A DNA stretch of 64,000 bases. Origin: Micrasema longulum. Lineage: Eukaryota > Arthropoda > Insecta > Trichoptera > Brachycentridae. Below the pieces are notes generated by a model. That model saw only the letters and a list, made by a program, of their open reading frames with translations. It ran no database searches and had not been told where the DNA came from. The DNA lies in NCBI GenBank assembly GCA_022494885.1, contig JAGVSM010000488.1:1-64000 (forward strand), in the 5' to 3' direction. Positions 1 to 11,400 of the stretch are shown here, one piece after another; position 1 is the first letter of the stretch; each line of letters opens with the position of its first letter. The position numbers were made by a program, and so were the translations under genes.

Positions 1-2243
1 TATTCGATAAATCCAGTATTGTCATAATAAATACCCTCACACTCTTTATAGGAAACTTGGTTACTCTTGATTTTGAAATTGTCAAATGTAGTACCGAAAG
101 AAAGTAGTAGAGTTAAATTTAATTAAAATCGCGATATAGGAAATTGAACATATTAAAAGAGTAACTCGTGTATTGACAAAAAAGCATTGCTTTTTTTGTA
201 TGAGTGAAACCGATAGAAAGACTCACGGTCTTTAAAACGATTTCGGGTATGTGGAAGAATATACTTTTACTCTTTATAGGACAACTACTAATAACTAACA
301 TTTTAGTTGTTCTTGTAAAAACTTGCTTGCATAATAAATATGTACTTATGGTAGATGATGTGTTCCGCCGTCGACAGTTACGACAGTGTTATTATCTACG
401 ACAATCTACATTATAATGTAGTACATCACGTACTCTATAGAGTAATTTATTAATTTTCTATACATACTGAAACTTGTGTTCATTTGAACGTAAATTATAA
501 ATAGACACGCCTTTAAAACGTATGTAATGCTACAACGAATAATATGGACCACAGATTTTTTTGGGATTGCGAGACGGAAACCAGCCAGACTTGGATCGCA
601 TTCCTTGACCGTGTAGCTTGTTCGGATACTACACAGATACCAGGAACCGTGACCCACGTGTCACCGTCAGTGTAGAGGAGATGATGAACGGTGACACGTA
701 TTTGAATTATGCCAATTCCACGTCTCTGCGAACGTTGCCCCCTCCACTCCACGGTCCACGCGAACATCTTCACCTCTCACCTTCATAACGGTCTCCTTTG
801 AATATTATTCACTTCAACCATTTAAATATGTATTTTTTCACGTTTTCTGCGAATGTTATTATTATGCGAACCTCGTATCACCCGTAGCTTTAGGTAACAG
901 GTGAGAACATTGGTATGCTAGTAGATATCGTGTATTGTGTGTACGAATATTCGTTCAATTTGTGACTTTCGTTCAATTTGTGACTTTCGTAACCGCGAAT
1001 CGCATTTATGTATACACATTTTTTTTGTATTTTATTATATCTTTTACTGTTGCTTCTCATCTGTTCTTCTTTTAATTCCTTTCGAAAATGTTTTTTTTTT
1101 TCATTTCAGGATGTTTCTTATTTATTTAAATGCTTACTTTTTAATTACTTTTAGTGAGTTTTTTTTTTAAATTTTAATATTATTTCATCTTATGCAAATA
1201 CCGTTTAGGTCCTTCAACCAAAACTATTTTTTACTTGATTTAAAATTTCATTTTTAACAACTTTCAGTTATGTTTTTTTCCCCTTATAATATTATTGTTC
1301 TCGAAAAAATAATAGTTAATTGATAACCATATCATGTACCTAATATAATATGGAAACTTCACTGGTCGATTAGAGTTAAGTCTAATTTTGTATACTTAAA
1401 AACTATCTAATAAATTGTATTGTATGTTTCTCGAATAAAAGAAAATAAAAAAGGCATACCTACCTAAATAAGTATTCATTTTTACAATAGTAATTAAAAT
1501 CTTTATTTTCCGTGTTCTTGTCCAATGATGAGGCTTGTGTTCTCGTGGAGGTTCAAACGAGGAACGATAATTGATTATGGAACCAGTTTATCTGGTACCA
1601 ACGGTTGGCACTAGGTACGTAGAAATATTGTAATCTAGATCACAAAACCTGACAAATCCACTAAGGGTAGGGATTATATACAAAATATGTTCTCATTGCA
1701 TTTCATCTTAATTTCCTCTGTTTAGTCCTCAGAGTAATATTTGGTGTAAGGTTTAGTCCGACATTATCGCTAAAGAATAGTAATGAATCGCCCCGAATTC
1801 CCTTCGCTATTACGTAATAATTTGGTTGATAACGTAAACTTACAGCGGCCATCAGCCTTCCCGACTCGACAGACGACAGCCTGTTCACCGGGTGGCGGGT
1901 GGAGTCGTCCGATGATGGGAAGTCATAAATGATGTATTTATACGATGTCGGACTCGCTCATTCCGGTTCGTGACTTGTACAAGCTATTTTCGTGACCGGC
2001 GAGTTATCGAGTTCTGTGCGATCGTTAGGTAATGACCGCCTCGGGAGATTTCCCCTATTACTGGCAACTGGCGTGGCGGTTATGCTGCGAGGACATGTCC
2101 GTGTCCAGTGTTCGCTCTCTCGCCATCTTGTGCAATGTGCATCCTCCTCGCTACTTACCATTTACAATCCGCATCCACCCAAGCAACGCAGACCTAAAGC
2201 GAATCTCGTATTGACCGCGTTTGGCATGTTTACCGCTTACTGC
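1..2243. other. Upstream/intronic DNA without a recognised gene
   Basis: AT-rich sequence with many stops in all frames. Two local features stand out. A perfect 18-bp tandem duplication (unit TCGTTCAATTTGTGACTT) lies at 951-986. A patch at about 1850-2215 is clearly richer in G+C than its surroundings and holds a short open frame on + (2032-2214). I do not recognise that peptide and see no clear splice context. The patch could be a first exon or promoter of the gene downstream, or an old repeat. Confidence 0.5.
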
Positions 2244-2246
2244 TAA

Positions 2247-3342
2247 GGCCCGGTTGTTTGATCGTTAGTAAAAGCAGAGTTTTACCATAGTTTAATTTAC
2301 CAACGATTTCGGTTTTACTATCGTTCTACTATCAGTGCGTTGTTTAACCCACGTTTTTACTTTAGAAAATGTAACCACTGGCTTTTCGATTCCAAAGCTT
2401 CAATAATGGAATAATTTACTTAGTTCACTTTTTACACATGGTTCCACGTGAGATGTGACTTCAAAACATGCTAACGTCAAAACAGCGAACAAATTCACCA
2501 ACAAGCTACAGAAAGTGGCTTGGTGGGATTTTAGGTTTAGTAAAAATATAACAAGTGATTATTTTTTTTAAATTGTAAAAATATATAATTATACTATTAA
2601 AATAAAAAATTAAACCCCGAGACAACATGGCATGGGTTAAACGCAACAAAATAACACCGGTAAACGGAATCTTATAATAATATAAAAAAATACGATGTAA
2701 TAAAATAAAAACCAAGTTACGATAACAATATTTATAATATTTTATTTGAAAACAAGAATGATAAGAAAAATTAAATGACAACTAAAATACTGTAAATCCA
2801 ACAAGTTAGCAAATTTTAGCTCTGGAATATTATAATGTAGGTATATAATATTTATTATATTCTTTGTTTATGCCATTATTTATAATTAATAAAAATATCC
2901 AAAACATTAACCGAATTATTTTGAAAAAGAAGACATAATTTGACTGCCACAAAATCCGTCCGAGGTTTGGTGGAATAATACCGCCAAATCGTTTTCACAA
3001 TGTTTTCGTTTTCTTGACCATAAGTATAAAATGTCATTATCGAAAGAACCCTCCGATTTATATTGATCATACCTAAGATGTGTAATCCATTCCGTATTCG
3101 TAAATAAAAGCAATAATGAGAGACGTAAGCAAATAACGACAACTGGTAAACTTTAAAATTATTAAATTACGCCATCTTGATTATTCTACTATAGTAAAAC
3201 ATTTTACTCGTCGGCATTTGCGGGATAAATTTTTAACTAATGGTTAAAGACTTTTGTTACTATAGATGGAACAACCCACTTTGTCCATTTTTAACTATTA
3301 CTACAGATTTTTTACTATTACTAATGATCAAACAACCGGGCC
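2247..3342. mobile_element. Non-autonomous PIF/Harbinger-type DNA transposon
   Basis: The ends are inverted copies: the left begins GGCCCGGTTGTTTGATCG and the right, read on the other strand, begins GGCCCGGTTGTTTGATCA. The element is flanked directly by TAA on both sides (2244-2246 and 3343-3345). A 3-bp TWA target duplication with a GGCC-type terminus is the hallmark of PIF/Harbinger elements. The 1,096-bp interior has no transposase frame that I can recognise. Subterminal sequence repeats GTAGTAAAA-like blocks in inverted form. Confidence 0.85.
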
Positions 3343-4756
3343 TAAGTAAGTAGATTATTTATTACGGATTAACTGTCAGCGTCATTATTTTTCCAAAAAC
3401 TAAAACATAGAAGTCAGCTTTGCGTAATAGAATTAGAATACGGTGAGAACGTTTGCAAAATAAACTTCGCTTATAAAAAAAAGTTCTTCACCAAGTTGTT
3501 TGTTTGAACTTTAAAAAATACATTGAAATTAATAATAATTGCGTACAGTTGATAAGTTGATGGGTATGTCTTAGACATATTAAACAGTTCTAATTTTAGA
3601 GTAATAACACGCCACTGGCTAGAGTCGCCCATACGAAGAAAAACAACCATATTATTTTTAACTAGAAGTTAGCTACAGATTACAGCAATGCAACGGGCCG
3701 GGGTACTCGCGTCGAAAATTGCAAGCGCGAACCGAAACCGTTCGTTACACGTTTGTTGTTAAACTAAAAATAGAACCAAAATTTGAAACGCTTTTTTTCT
3801 GTGCATAGTGCTTAAGGGCTTCTCTACTGAATTATTACTCCGAGGTTCTTATTAGAACTACTACTCATACTATTGTATACAGTTAAATAATGCATATACC
3901 TAACCGTCTTATGCGGGTTTAATAATATGGATTTCTTTACGGCATTAAGATTGAATTAATGGCATGCCGATTCACCAGTTCGTGAGCATCGTGACAATGT
4001 AAATACAATAATATTATAAAAGTTACTGTTATACTCCACAACCATTCTTTCCTTATCACGAATTCCTTTGTTTTGAAGCGATTTTTACAGAATTTGTGAT
4101 AAATCCGCGCTATCGCGGAGGACAGTGATAATGACTAAAGTGTATACATATATAATATGATATGATATGGTACAAGTAAACAGTCGCGTGATAAGAGTTG
4201 GAAAAACAACACAAATAGTTGATATTATTCTTCTGTAGGTCGCTAGACTTCAGTAATGTGTAATGCCGCGTAGCATGACGGGGTCATTGCGCAATCGTGT
4301 GCTGTGCATTCTTTACGATCGACATTTACGGTGTACTTGTACATTACTATAATAATCGCAAATCTTATGTTATAAACCCTCACGATATTTTTATTGTGAA
4401 ATGGGATTAAACATTTAATAATATAAATATATGCATTTTTAAAAAATTCGTTTAGTCTAAAGCTACTTATTTAAATTTACGCGTTGCAAAAATTCCGCTC
4501 ATTTATTTACTCATCAAATTTAAAAGAATATCGCCATAAATCATTCCTAGGGATAATATTGACGTGCCTTACGTTAAGTACTCTTAACTGCTTTGTTGAC
4601 GATTTAGAGATATTTCATTATTATGTTAGTATTATGACTCTATATGTAAACAACGAATACGCAAAAAAGTATATTAAATAAAATCACACAATTTACATAC
4701 GTATATAATTCAGATACAAAGGTCAATAAAAAAAATTACAAGCTTTCTCCTGCAAA

Positions 4757-5156
4757 TGAGGAAGTTCAGTGCTTTTTAATTTTTTTTTAAATTTGTTAAT
4801 AGACTATTAAAGCAAGTTTTTAAAAAAAATTATAAATCGTATTATCAGCGCTACGATTTTTTAAAGTTTTGTATTTCTGAAATAACTCCGCGTTTAACGT
4901 CAGAGGTTTATTCAGTTCTTCCCATTGGTCCAGAAGCGACAAGCAGACCGGAAATCTTCCATAGCTCTCAGATCATAGGTTGATTCACATGAACCAGTGA
5001 CGTCATTCAAAGTAGTGCGTTTTTATCAATATATTTTTTATTATTTTTTCCGTACATTTTCAAGAAACTTTGGCCATACAATTTAATGCTCTAATTTTTA
5101 CCCCGCGCAAGAAAACATTTTTTGTATCCAATTTCTCGTAGGGCTGAAGTTCCTCA
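4757..5156. mobile_element. MITE, 'TGAGGAAGTTCA' family, copy 1
   Basis: Begins TGAGGAAGTTCAGTG and ends with an imperfect inverted copy, GAAGTTCCTCA. The whole body matches a second copy at 31491-31854, including shared blocks such as ACATTTTCAAGAAACTT and TTGATTCA...AAAGTAGT. Two separate copies of about 365-400 bp sharing both ends define a short non-autonomous DNA element. No clear target duplication was found, so the superfamily is undetermined. Confidence 0.75.
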
Positions 5157-5244
5157 TTATGTAATAGATTTGTAGATATGGCACTTGACGTAGGACACGT
5201 CGATAATATATGCGTGTGTGAAGTTACTCGCATGTATTATAATT

Positions 5245-5350
5245 GGGGCCTTATAACCCTAGTATAAAGTTATGCCTAAGCATAGTGGTAGACATTTCGA
5301 CCTCTATGGCTAGGCATAACTTTTTGCCAGGTTTTTATAAGTTAGGCCCT
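5245..5350. mobile_element. Short palindromic MITE
   Basis: A roughly 106-bp near-palindrome. The left arm has GGGGCCTTATAACCC then AAAGTTATGCCTA. The right arm, read on the opposite strand, has AGGGCCTAACTTATAA then AAAGTTATGCCTA. The middle would form the loop of a hairpin. The GGGCC terminus resembles Harbinger-type MITEs, but the target duplication is not clean. Confidence 0.65.
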
Positions 5351-6220
5351 TAATATTCAAATACACAACTATCCGAAAGATTTATAAAAATTTTCGTATT
5401 TTTAAGGAACTTTGTTCCTTTGCACAAGACAGGTGGGTGTTTGTCAACCGTCGCCTTCGGGCATCGTATATCGTATCGTGTAACGTATTGCGTATATAAT
5501 GCGGAATATAAAGCATTCTAGGAAATAGCAAACCAACAACCAACTACCCATTTGCGGGTGGCTTACCAGTTACAATACACCTTTTTAGGTATTTATGTAA
5601 CGAAACATTCCTATTCTTAATGAGAATGCTCTATGTCCATTTTTATAATAGTATGAAAGGATGACTTCAGATATGTTAATAATTGACGATGAACATTGAC
5701 GAAACAATCATTTATACAAAGAGAGCATGGCAGTAAAAAAATATAATAAGCTTCTCAAAAAAAAAATAATATATAAATTGTTTCAAGAGTGTTAAAAGTT
5801 CTTCTAATAAATAAATGTTTCCATAGTATAAATGAATATTTGGAAGATGCAATTGAATAAATTAAAATGTATTAAATGTAAATAACGTAAGCAATAGACA
5901 CCACTGTTTGTTTTTTACTGTTTGTATTTTCTTATTTTTTTATCTATTTACTTTATTTAATTTTTATTTATTGTTTTTTTTAATTTTTTAAAAATTATTG
6001 TGTTTTTTTTAGTTTCTGGTCAGACTGTAAGAAATTGCTAGCGGCAACAAGTCCGCCATTTAACCGTGCATACCTTTGTTTTATTTAAGAACACGCGCTG
6101 TTCAGTCAAGCACACGGTCACATAAGTATTTTACTTTTGTTTTTTAATTGTTTTGTGTTGCCTGTGGTATCTTTAATTATCTTAATCATATGATTTCGTG
6201 TGTACTCTTAACCTGTTACT

Positions 6221-6402
6221 GTTTTTTTTTTTTTTTTGCACCACAACAGGCCAGGAGGCCTAATTACAGTGGTGAATTACATCACAGAGCACCCAGGCTT
6301 GAGAAAAATCACATGTTAATTTTTGTGTTCTCACCGGGAATCGAACCCGGAACCTTCCGAGCGTGAATCAAGCGTCTTAACCACTACACCACGGAGGCCG
6401 CC
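6221..6402 (-). mobile_element. tRNA-derived SINE (family A), copy 1
   Basis: Read on the minus strand it starts with a tRNA-like head ending in a perfect B box (GGTTCGATTCC) near 6340-6350. A body containing TGGGTGCTCTGTG and TTCACCACTGTAATT follows, and it ends in a homopolymer A tail (the T run at 6222-6237 on +). Copies at 23812-23962 and 31935-32109 share head and body. It is a SINE head, not a tRNA gene, because no acceptor stem closes. Confidence 0.8.
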
Positions 6403-7736
6403 AATTAAACAAATAAGTTAATACCTGCACTTCTGTGCCTCGAGTTACGAGATCGTGCACTATACGGATACGGAACGATAAGTTAGCTCGAACATGGCGT
6501 ATATTAGGATTCAGTTCACACGATCTCCTTTCCCTCTTTGCCCCTTAACGTTCCCTCGACTTCACGTCGGATGCACGTACGGAGTACAGAGATTCGTCAC
6601 AACCCTCCTTTCTAGATTTGGACTACACATTTACGTTTAACGTCCCCTGTAACATTCGCGTACCCACACTATTTTGTCATTCGTCGTATTTTGATCAAAA
6701 CACCCCTTTCAAATACAATACGGGTGGTTACCAGGAGCGGAATACAGTAACTAACATTGCTGTTCAAATAGTTCAATATATTGGCAACAATGCCAAATAT
6801 ATTTATCCCCTTTGTAGAATTCAACCATTATCGTCGCTTAGCCAACAACGCGTAAGTCATTTTTGTTATTTTTCTCGGAATAAGAAAAAAATGCCTTTTA
6901 AAAAAAAATTGAACACGTATTAGACTTTTAACAGACTACAGTTTATAGATAGACATTTTATTTCAGTACTTTTAAAGTCGTAATTTAGTTGAGCTTTTAA
7001 AAAAAAAAGCAGTTTTTTCGTCGTCATGTAAAATGAAAAAATATTACGTACGGGGGATGTTAGGTAAAGAACGATATTGATTAATTTATAAACGCCTTAT
7101 TTACATGGATAATATATTATAACAGACATAAAATAATACAGCTATATGTAAATATAAATACAAATGCAAAACCCTATAAAACTGGTTTCTTATTTTTGTA
7201 CCAGTTTTGCATTTGTATCAAATCAAAGTATGCATAAAATTCTTAATTGTTTTTTTTTTTTTTAATATATTTTTTATTTAGGAAAATGCACACGAGTACA
7301 TGAGCAAAAAATAGAAAAGGAAAGATAATGAAACCCACTAAATCACAAAACCGGCTTTTCATCAGGCTTATTTTTTTCCCTTTACAAAGAAAAATGTTAA
7401 AGAAATAATATGAATTTAAAAAGTAGTATAAACATTATTAAGAACTAAAGGATAATTTATTAGGATTATCTTTTTTTTTAAATTCTAAAATTGATTTTCA
7501 ACGGGTATAAAATATATCGAAATTTACACTATTAATGTGCGATAACTAGCGAATTTAATAATTATGAAATTTTATGAAACCTAATTTATTAAATTATTTG
7601 CGAAGGAACGGCATGTCATTTATCGTTCTCACTTATACGTTATGCTAGCTCATTTTTTTCCATAAATCAGCTCGTTTTTTTTGTTAGTCATAAATGTTGT
7701 GTGAATGTGATAATAAACATTTTTTTTCTTTTTCAG

Positions 7737-8486
7737 AACCTAAGAAAACACCGAGAAAACGGAAAACAGGAGAGAAAGTTTTAGCAAAGTTAAAAAATAA
7801 AGTGAAAAAAGTGTTCGATCGTGATCCTCCTAAAGAGGATATCGAAAATATAAGCAAGAAAAAAAGTGACGGAAGTTTTAGCAAGAAGAAAATATTAGAG
7901 GAAGTGAATAATAGTAAGTTACGGGAGCCGGAAGAGCTACCCCGTCATTCCGAGCCTGGTGAAAGTGGAGTGTCCGTGTCCGCGCCCGTGTCCGTGCCCG
8001 CGTGCCCGCCCGCGTGCGTGCCGGTGTCCGCGCCCGCGTCCGACGAGCGCGCGTGCGAGGACAGCGCCGCGCCAGCACCGCCGCCGGAGCAGCCGCCACC
8101 CGCCGCCACGGGAGCGCTGGACGATGCGGCCAGGATGGACGAGGGGGGCCGCTTCCCGGACGACCGCAGCGACTCGGGCGTGAGCAGCCTGCGCTCCGCC
8201 TCCGGGGACGAGCGCTCGGGCTCGCGCTCCAGCGCCAGCGCGCTGTCCGTGCCTGAGGAGCACGAGCTGCCCGCGCGGCAATGGCGTGCAGCCTGCCGCG
8301 CCTGCGTCACACCCCGCGCGCGCCCCCGCTGTTGCCGCACGCCCCCCACGGCCCGCACGCGCTGCAGCTCCTGCACTACCCGCCCCCGCTTCATCACCTG
8401 CCACCGCCCGAGATATACCCGCCCACGGACCTGCTGTGGCCCAAGCGCTACCCCGACGACTACGAGCACCACGAACGTCTGATCAG
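7737..8486 (+). CDS. Kdm3: Kdm3 exon, basic then Pro/Ala/Ser-rich, with apparent frameshift
   Basis: The acceptor is a T-rich tract ending CAG at 7734-7736. The first two bases complete a codon, so the previous exon ends in phase 1. The first ~70 residues are Lys-rich and likely nuclear and unstructured ([19 protein letters not shown]). A low-complexity Val/Pro/Ala/Cys repeat and a Ser/Asp-rich stretch ([18 protein letters not shown]) follow. The frame that opens the exon stops short of the donor. The last ~65 residues ([20 protein letters not shown]...) read in the -1 frame and run cleanly into the donor AG|GTATGG. The switch must fall between 8257 and about 8470, most naturally near 8270-8290. 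The exon is 750 nt, one base short of the phase its neighbours require. Confidence 0.8.
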
Positions 8487-11400
8487 GTATGGAAACGGGT
8501 CGTTGTTATTATGATCATGGATAACTAATATAATTTTCGTAATGTAAATACCTCGAGGGCGCTTTACAAACTGATTTAATTTATAATTTAAGTAAAATAA
8601 TTTACTTTGTTCTCACATGCTACGGATTTATTCAAATGATTTAGAGAACAAGTGGGATTTACGCCCGTAGCACACCTCCGCTGCGAAATACGAGTAGCGA
8701 AACCGCTGGATGAATTCCGCTGCGATCAAGTGTAGTTCGAGTAGCGGAACTGGGCGTCGGAACATCACGCGAGTCAGTTGAGTTGAGGCAATCGGAGCGA
8801 AATTTCGTCGTTATCAGAGCCAGAGGAGAAAGCAATATTATGTGGACTTTAACTTTGAAAAGGCGTAAAACTCGTAGAATTGGGTGCACGAGATTAACGA
8901 AAAAATGAAGAAATTAGGAGAAAACCGATTATGTAAAGAACTGAAGTCACATGAAGATCGTTTCTATACATATTTTCGAATGAGCCCAGAGAGTTTTGTA
9001 AGAGTAATAGTAACAGTGGTAGGATTCAATGATGTGTTCCACCATTTTTACGATAACGTTATCTTAATTAAGTACAAATAAATAATTAAACATAATACAT
9101 GAAATACAGTCCATTATTATTATAAAAAGACTACATACCATCCTCATTTAATTTCCTCTGGATTTCTCTCCATGCCTGCAATTTTTCATATTATTTTTAT
9201 AGTCTAGATGATTTAATCAACAGAGAATAGGTCTATTTCTAACCTCTTGAATTAATTTTTCTGTAAAATTGACGTCCATTTTATGAAAAAAAAAATGTAG
9301 TTTCGCTTTTTATTTTTGTCGGCTTCCACAAACACGTGCGAAAACAACGCGGCACCACAACAAAGTGGCGGAGAAACCGCGCGGGGAAAGAGATATAATT
9401 ATAGTCAAATCTATGCGTTAGAACAGGCAGTTTCGCTAGTTTTCCGCTTCTCCTACACACGGACAAAACATGGCGAAATTACTGCGGTTCCGCTGTTATG
9501 GTTTCGCAGCGGAGGGTGCTACGGGTAATAAGATTTTTCCGAAATATCGCTTCACTCTTTCAGTTCCGCACTTTTACTGGGAGAGAATTCCATGCCATAG
9601 GGCCTGCGATCGCGGATGCGCGTTCAAATGCGCGGTCACTGCTAATGACATATAATAGAGACACGTTACTCACATAGAAAATTAATATTGCGTTTTCTTA
9701 ACAATTTGAAAAAAAAGAGATCGCAAATTACGATACACACGTATCATTCATGTAAGAGATAGATGTACATATTTCTTTAGTTTTATTTAGTTCTGTGTAA
9801 CTCGTTACGATTGAAACGACGCTAGCTAGCAGCTGTCAAAATGTGCTAAAGAAAACTAATAATCTACTTATTCCATAAAATTAGATTGTATGTACGAATT
9901 AATAAAACGGTGTATCTTTTGTTTTTCACAGTTCCAGTTCAATTTAAGCATTTTTCAATCAAACACGACGGCATGTTTCTGCGCAGATTCCACGTCCTGA
10001 TTGTGATGCAAGTCCGTTAAGAAAATGAAGTCACTGAATGCCATTTTCTTTACGCTTGTAACGTGTCTATTTAATTATACGTCATTGGTCTCTGCAGATT
10101 GAACCATTTCCTATCTCGTCAGTAATGTTAACATTGTGGTATCAATATTCTTCGTCTACGTTCACTTTTCGTAGTTCGAATGTCGACATAATAAAGTGAT
10201 TTTTAAATTATTATATGTTATAAATCGTACGAATGTCTTTGTAAATTACATATTTTACTTACCTTCTAACCGGAAACCTGCCTGTCCTCCCAACACGGTT
10301 TTTACCACAAAACAGAGTGTCTTTTTTACCACGCAAATTCTAGTCAAACAGTCATATTAATGTTATCTTTGGAAATCATACAATATAATATCGTGGGTAT
10401 ACTGGCAAAAAACTTTAACTCTCAAATCTTAAATTTTACTCTTTTATATCTTATTTAAATATAGTAAGATGTTTTTAATGTTACCGTTTCTTAATTTTAT
10501 ATTAAATAAATATTAAGTTATCTAAAGCTTTTAGCCTGAATAAAATACCCGGAATACGACTTAAGCTTAAATTTATTTTGAAAACTACAGATGTATGAGT
10601 TTAATATGACTTAGTGTATTTTGCCAGTTTGTAGAGCGTTAAAAACTTTTCAAAACCGCGTCATTAAGTCAAATCCGCATATTTTCGAGTCCACGTTTTT
10701 TTGCCAGTATACCCACGATATAACACTTTGCGTTTGAAATTTGCGACTATCGAAATTAAGTATACAGCGGCATGGTCTCTTGACCCGACTGACTTTGCTT
10801 CTTGCCTGTACCGACAGGAGCCAGCAGTTCCTGCAGGGAGCTCCCTATACCGAGGCGGAGCTGGCCTTGGCCACGGGCCAACCTTCGCAGAGGCTCCTCG
10901 CATTCTATAGGTATGTCCAACACTTCTCTCTTCCTCTTCCGCCCACATCCTACATGCCCTCCCCACCCTTCGCCCATTCCCGCATGTTACAACAGAATAC
11001 ATCTCCACATTTGGCAGCTAGTCGACCCTACAGAGGGCGCCCTTTATTTACCCGCAGAAGTAAAAGCTTCGTGTTGCACAGTGATAAATGTTTCGGCCGA
11101 AAAATCATGTCAAATTCCGTACAAATAATGCCTTATTTCGTACAAATAATGCCTAATTCCAACAATCTATACATCGATGCCTCTGCACATGGGTTTTCTC
11201 GCCATTAATGTATCATTGTTTACTTAGTTGTTTAATCCGTGTCCGGTCCCTAGGTGGAGCATATGGTATCCACAAAATCTCAAGTCCTCGCAGGTATTCA
11301 ACACTCCCAACCCTTTCGATATTTTGACCTGAAAAGATCGAGAGATTTTTGGGATCTAGGCACAAAATGTTACATATCAAATTGGTTTTTCTAACATTTA

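Larger units (their letters stand above)
3346..7736. other. Upstream/intronic DNA before the first identified Kdm3 exon
   Basis: No coding exon recognised. The stretch holds the two MITEs at 4757 and 5245, a SINE at 6221, and a small hairpin (about 7160-7217) whose arms read ACAAATGCAAAAC and its complement. The preceding Kdm3 exon, which must end in phase 1, may be a short exon hidden here or may lie left of the window. Confidence 0.45.

Noticed and set aside
2032..2214. Short open frame in a GC-rich patch as a possible gene
   Set aside because: No recognisable sequence, no convincing splice sites and a length expected by chance in GC-rich DNA; reported only as a patch.
8257..8470. Programmed ribosomal frameshift as cause of the Kdm3 frame break
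   Set aside because: No slippery heptamer or downstream structure typical of insect frameshifting was seen, and KDM3 genes are not known to use it; a missing base is simpler.
7937..8472. Several overlapping frames on both strands in the GC-rich Kdm3 exon
   Set aside because: High G+C lowers stop frequency; only the spliced + reading agrees with neighbouring exon phases.
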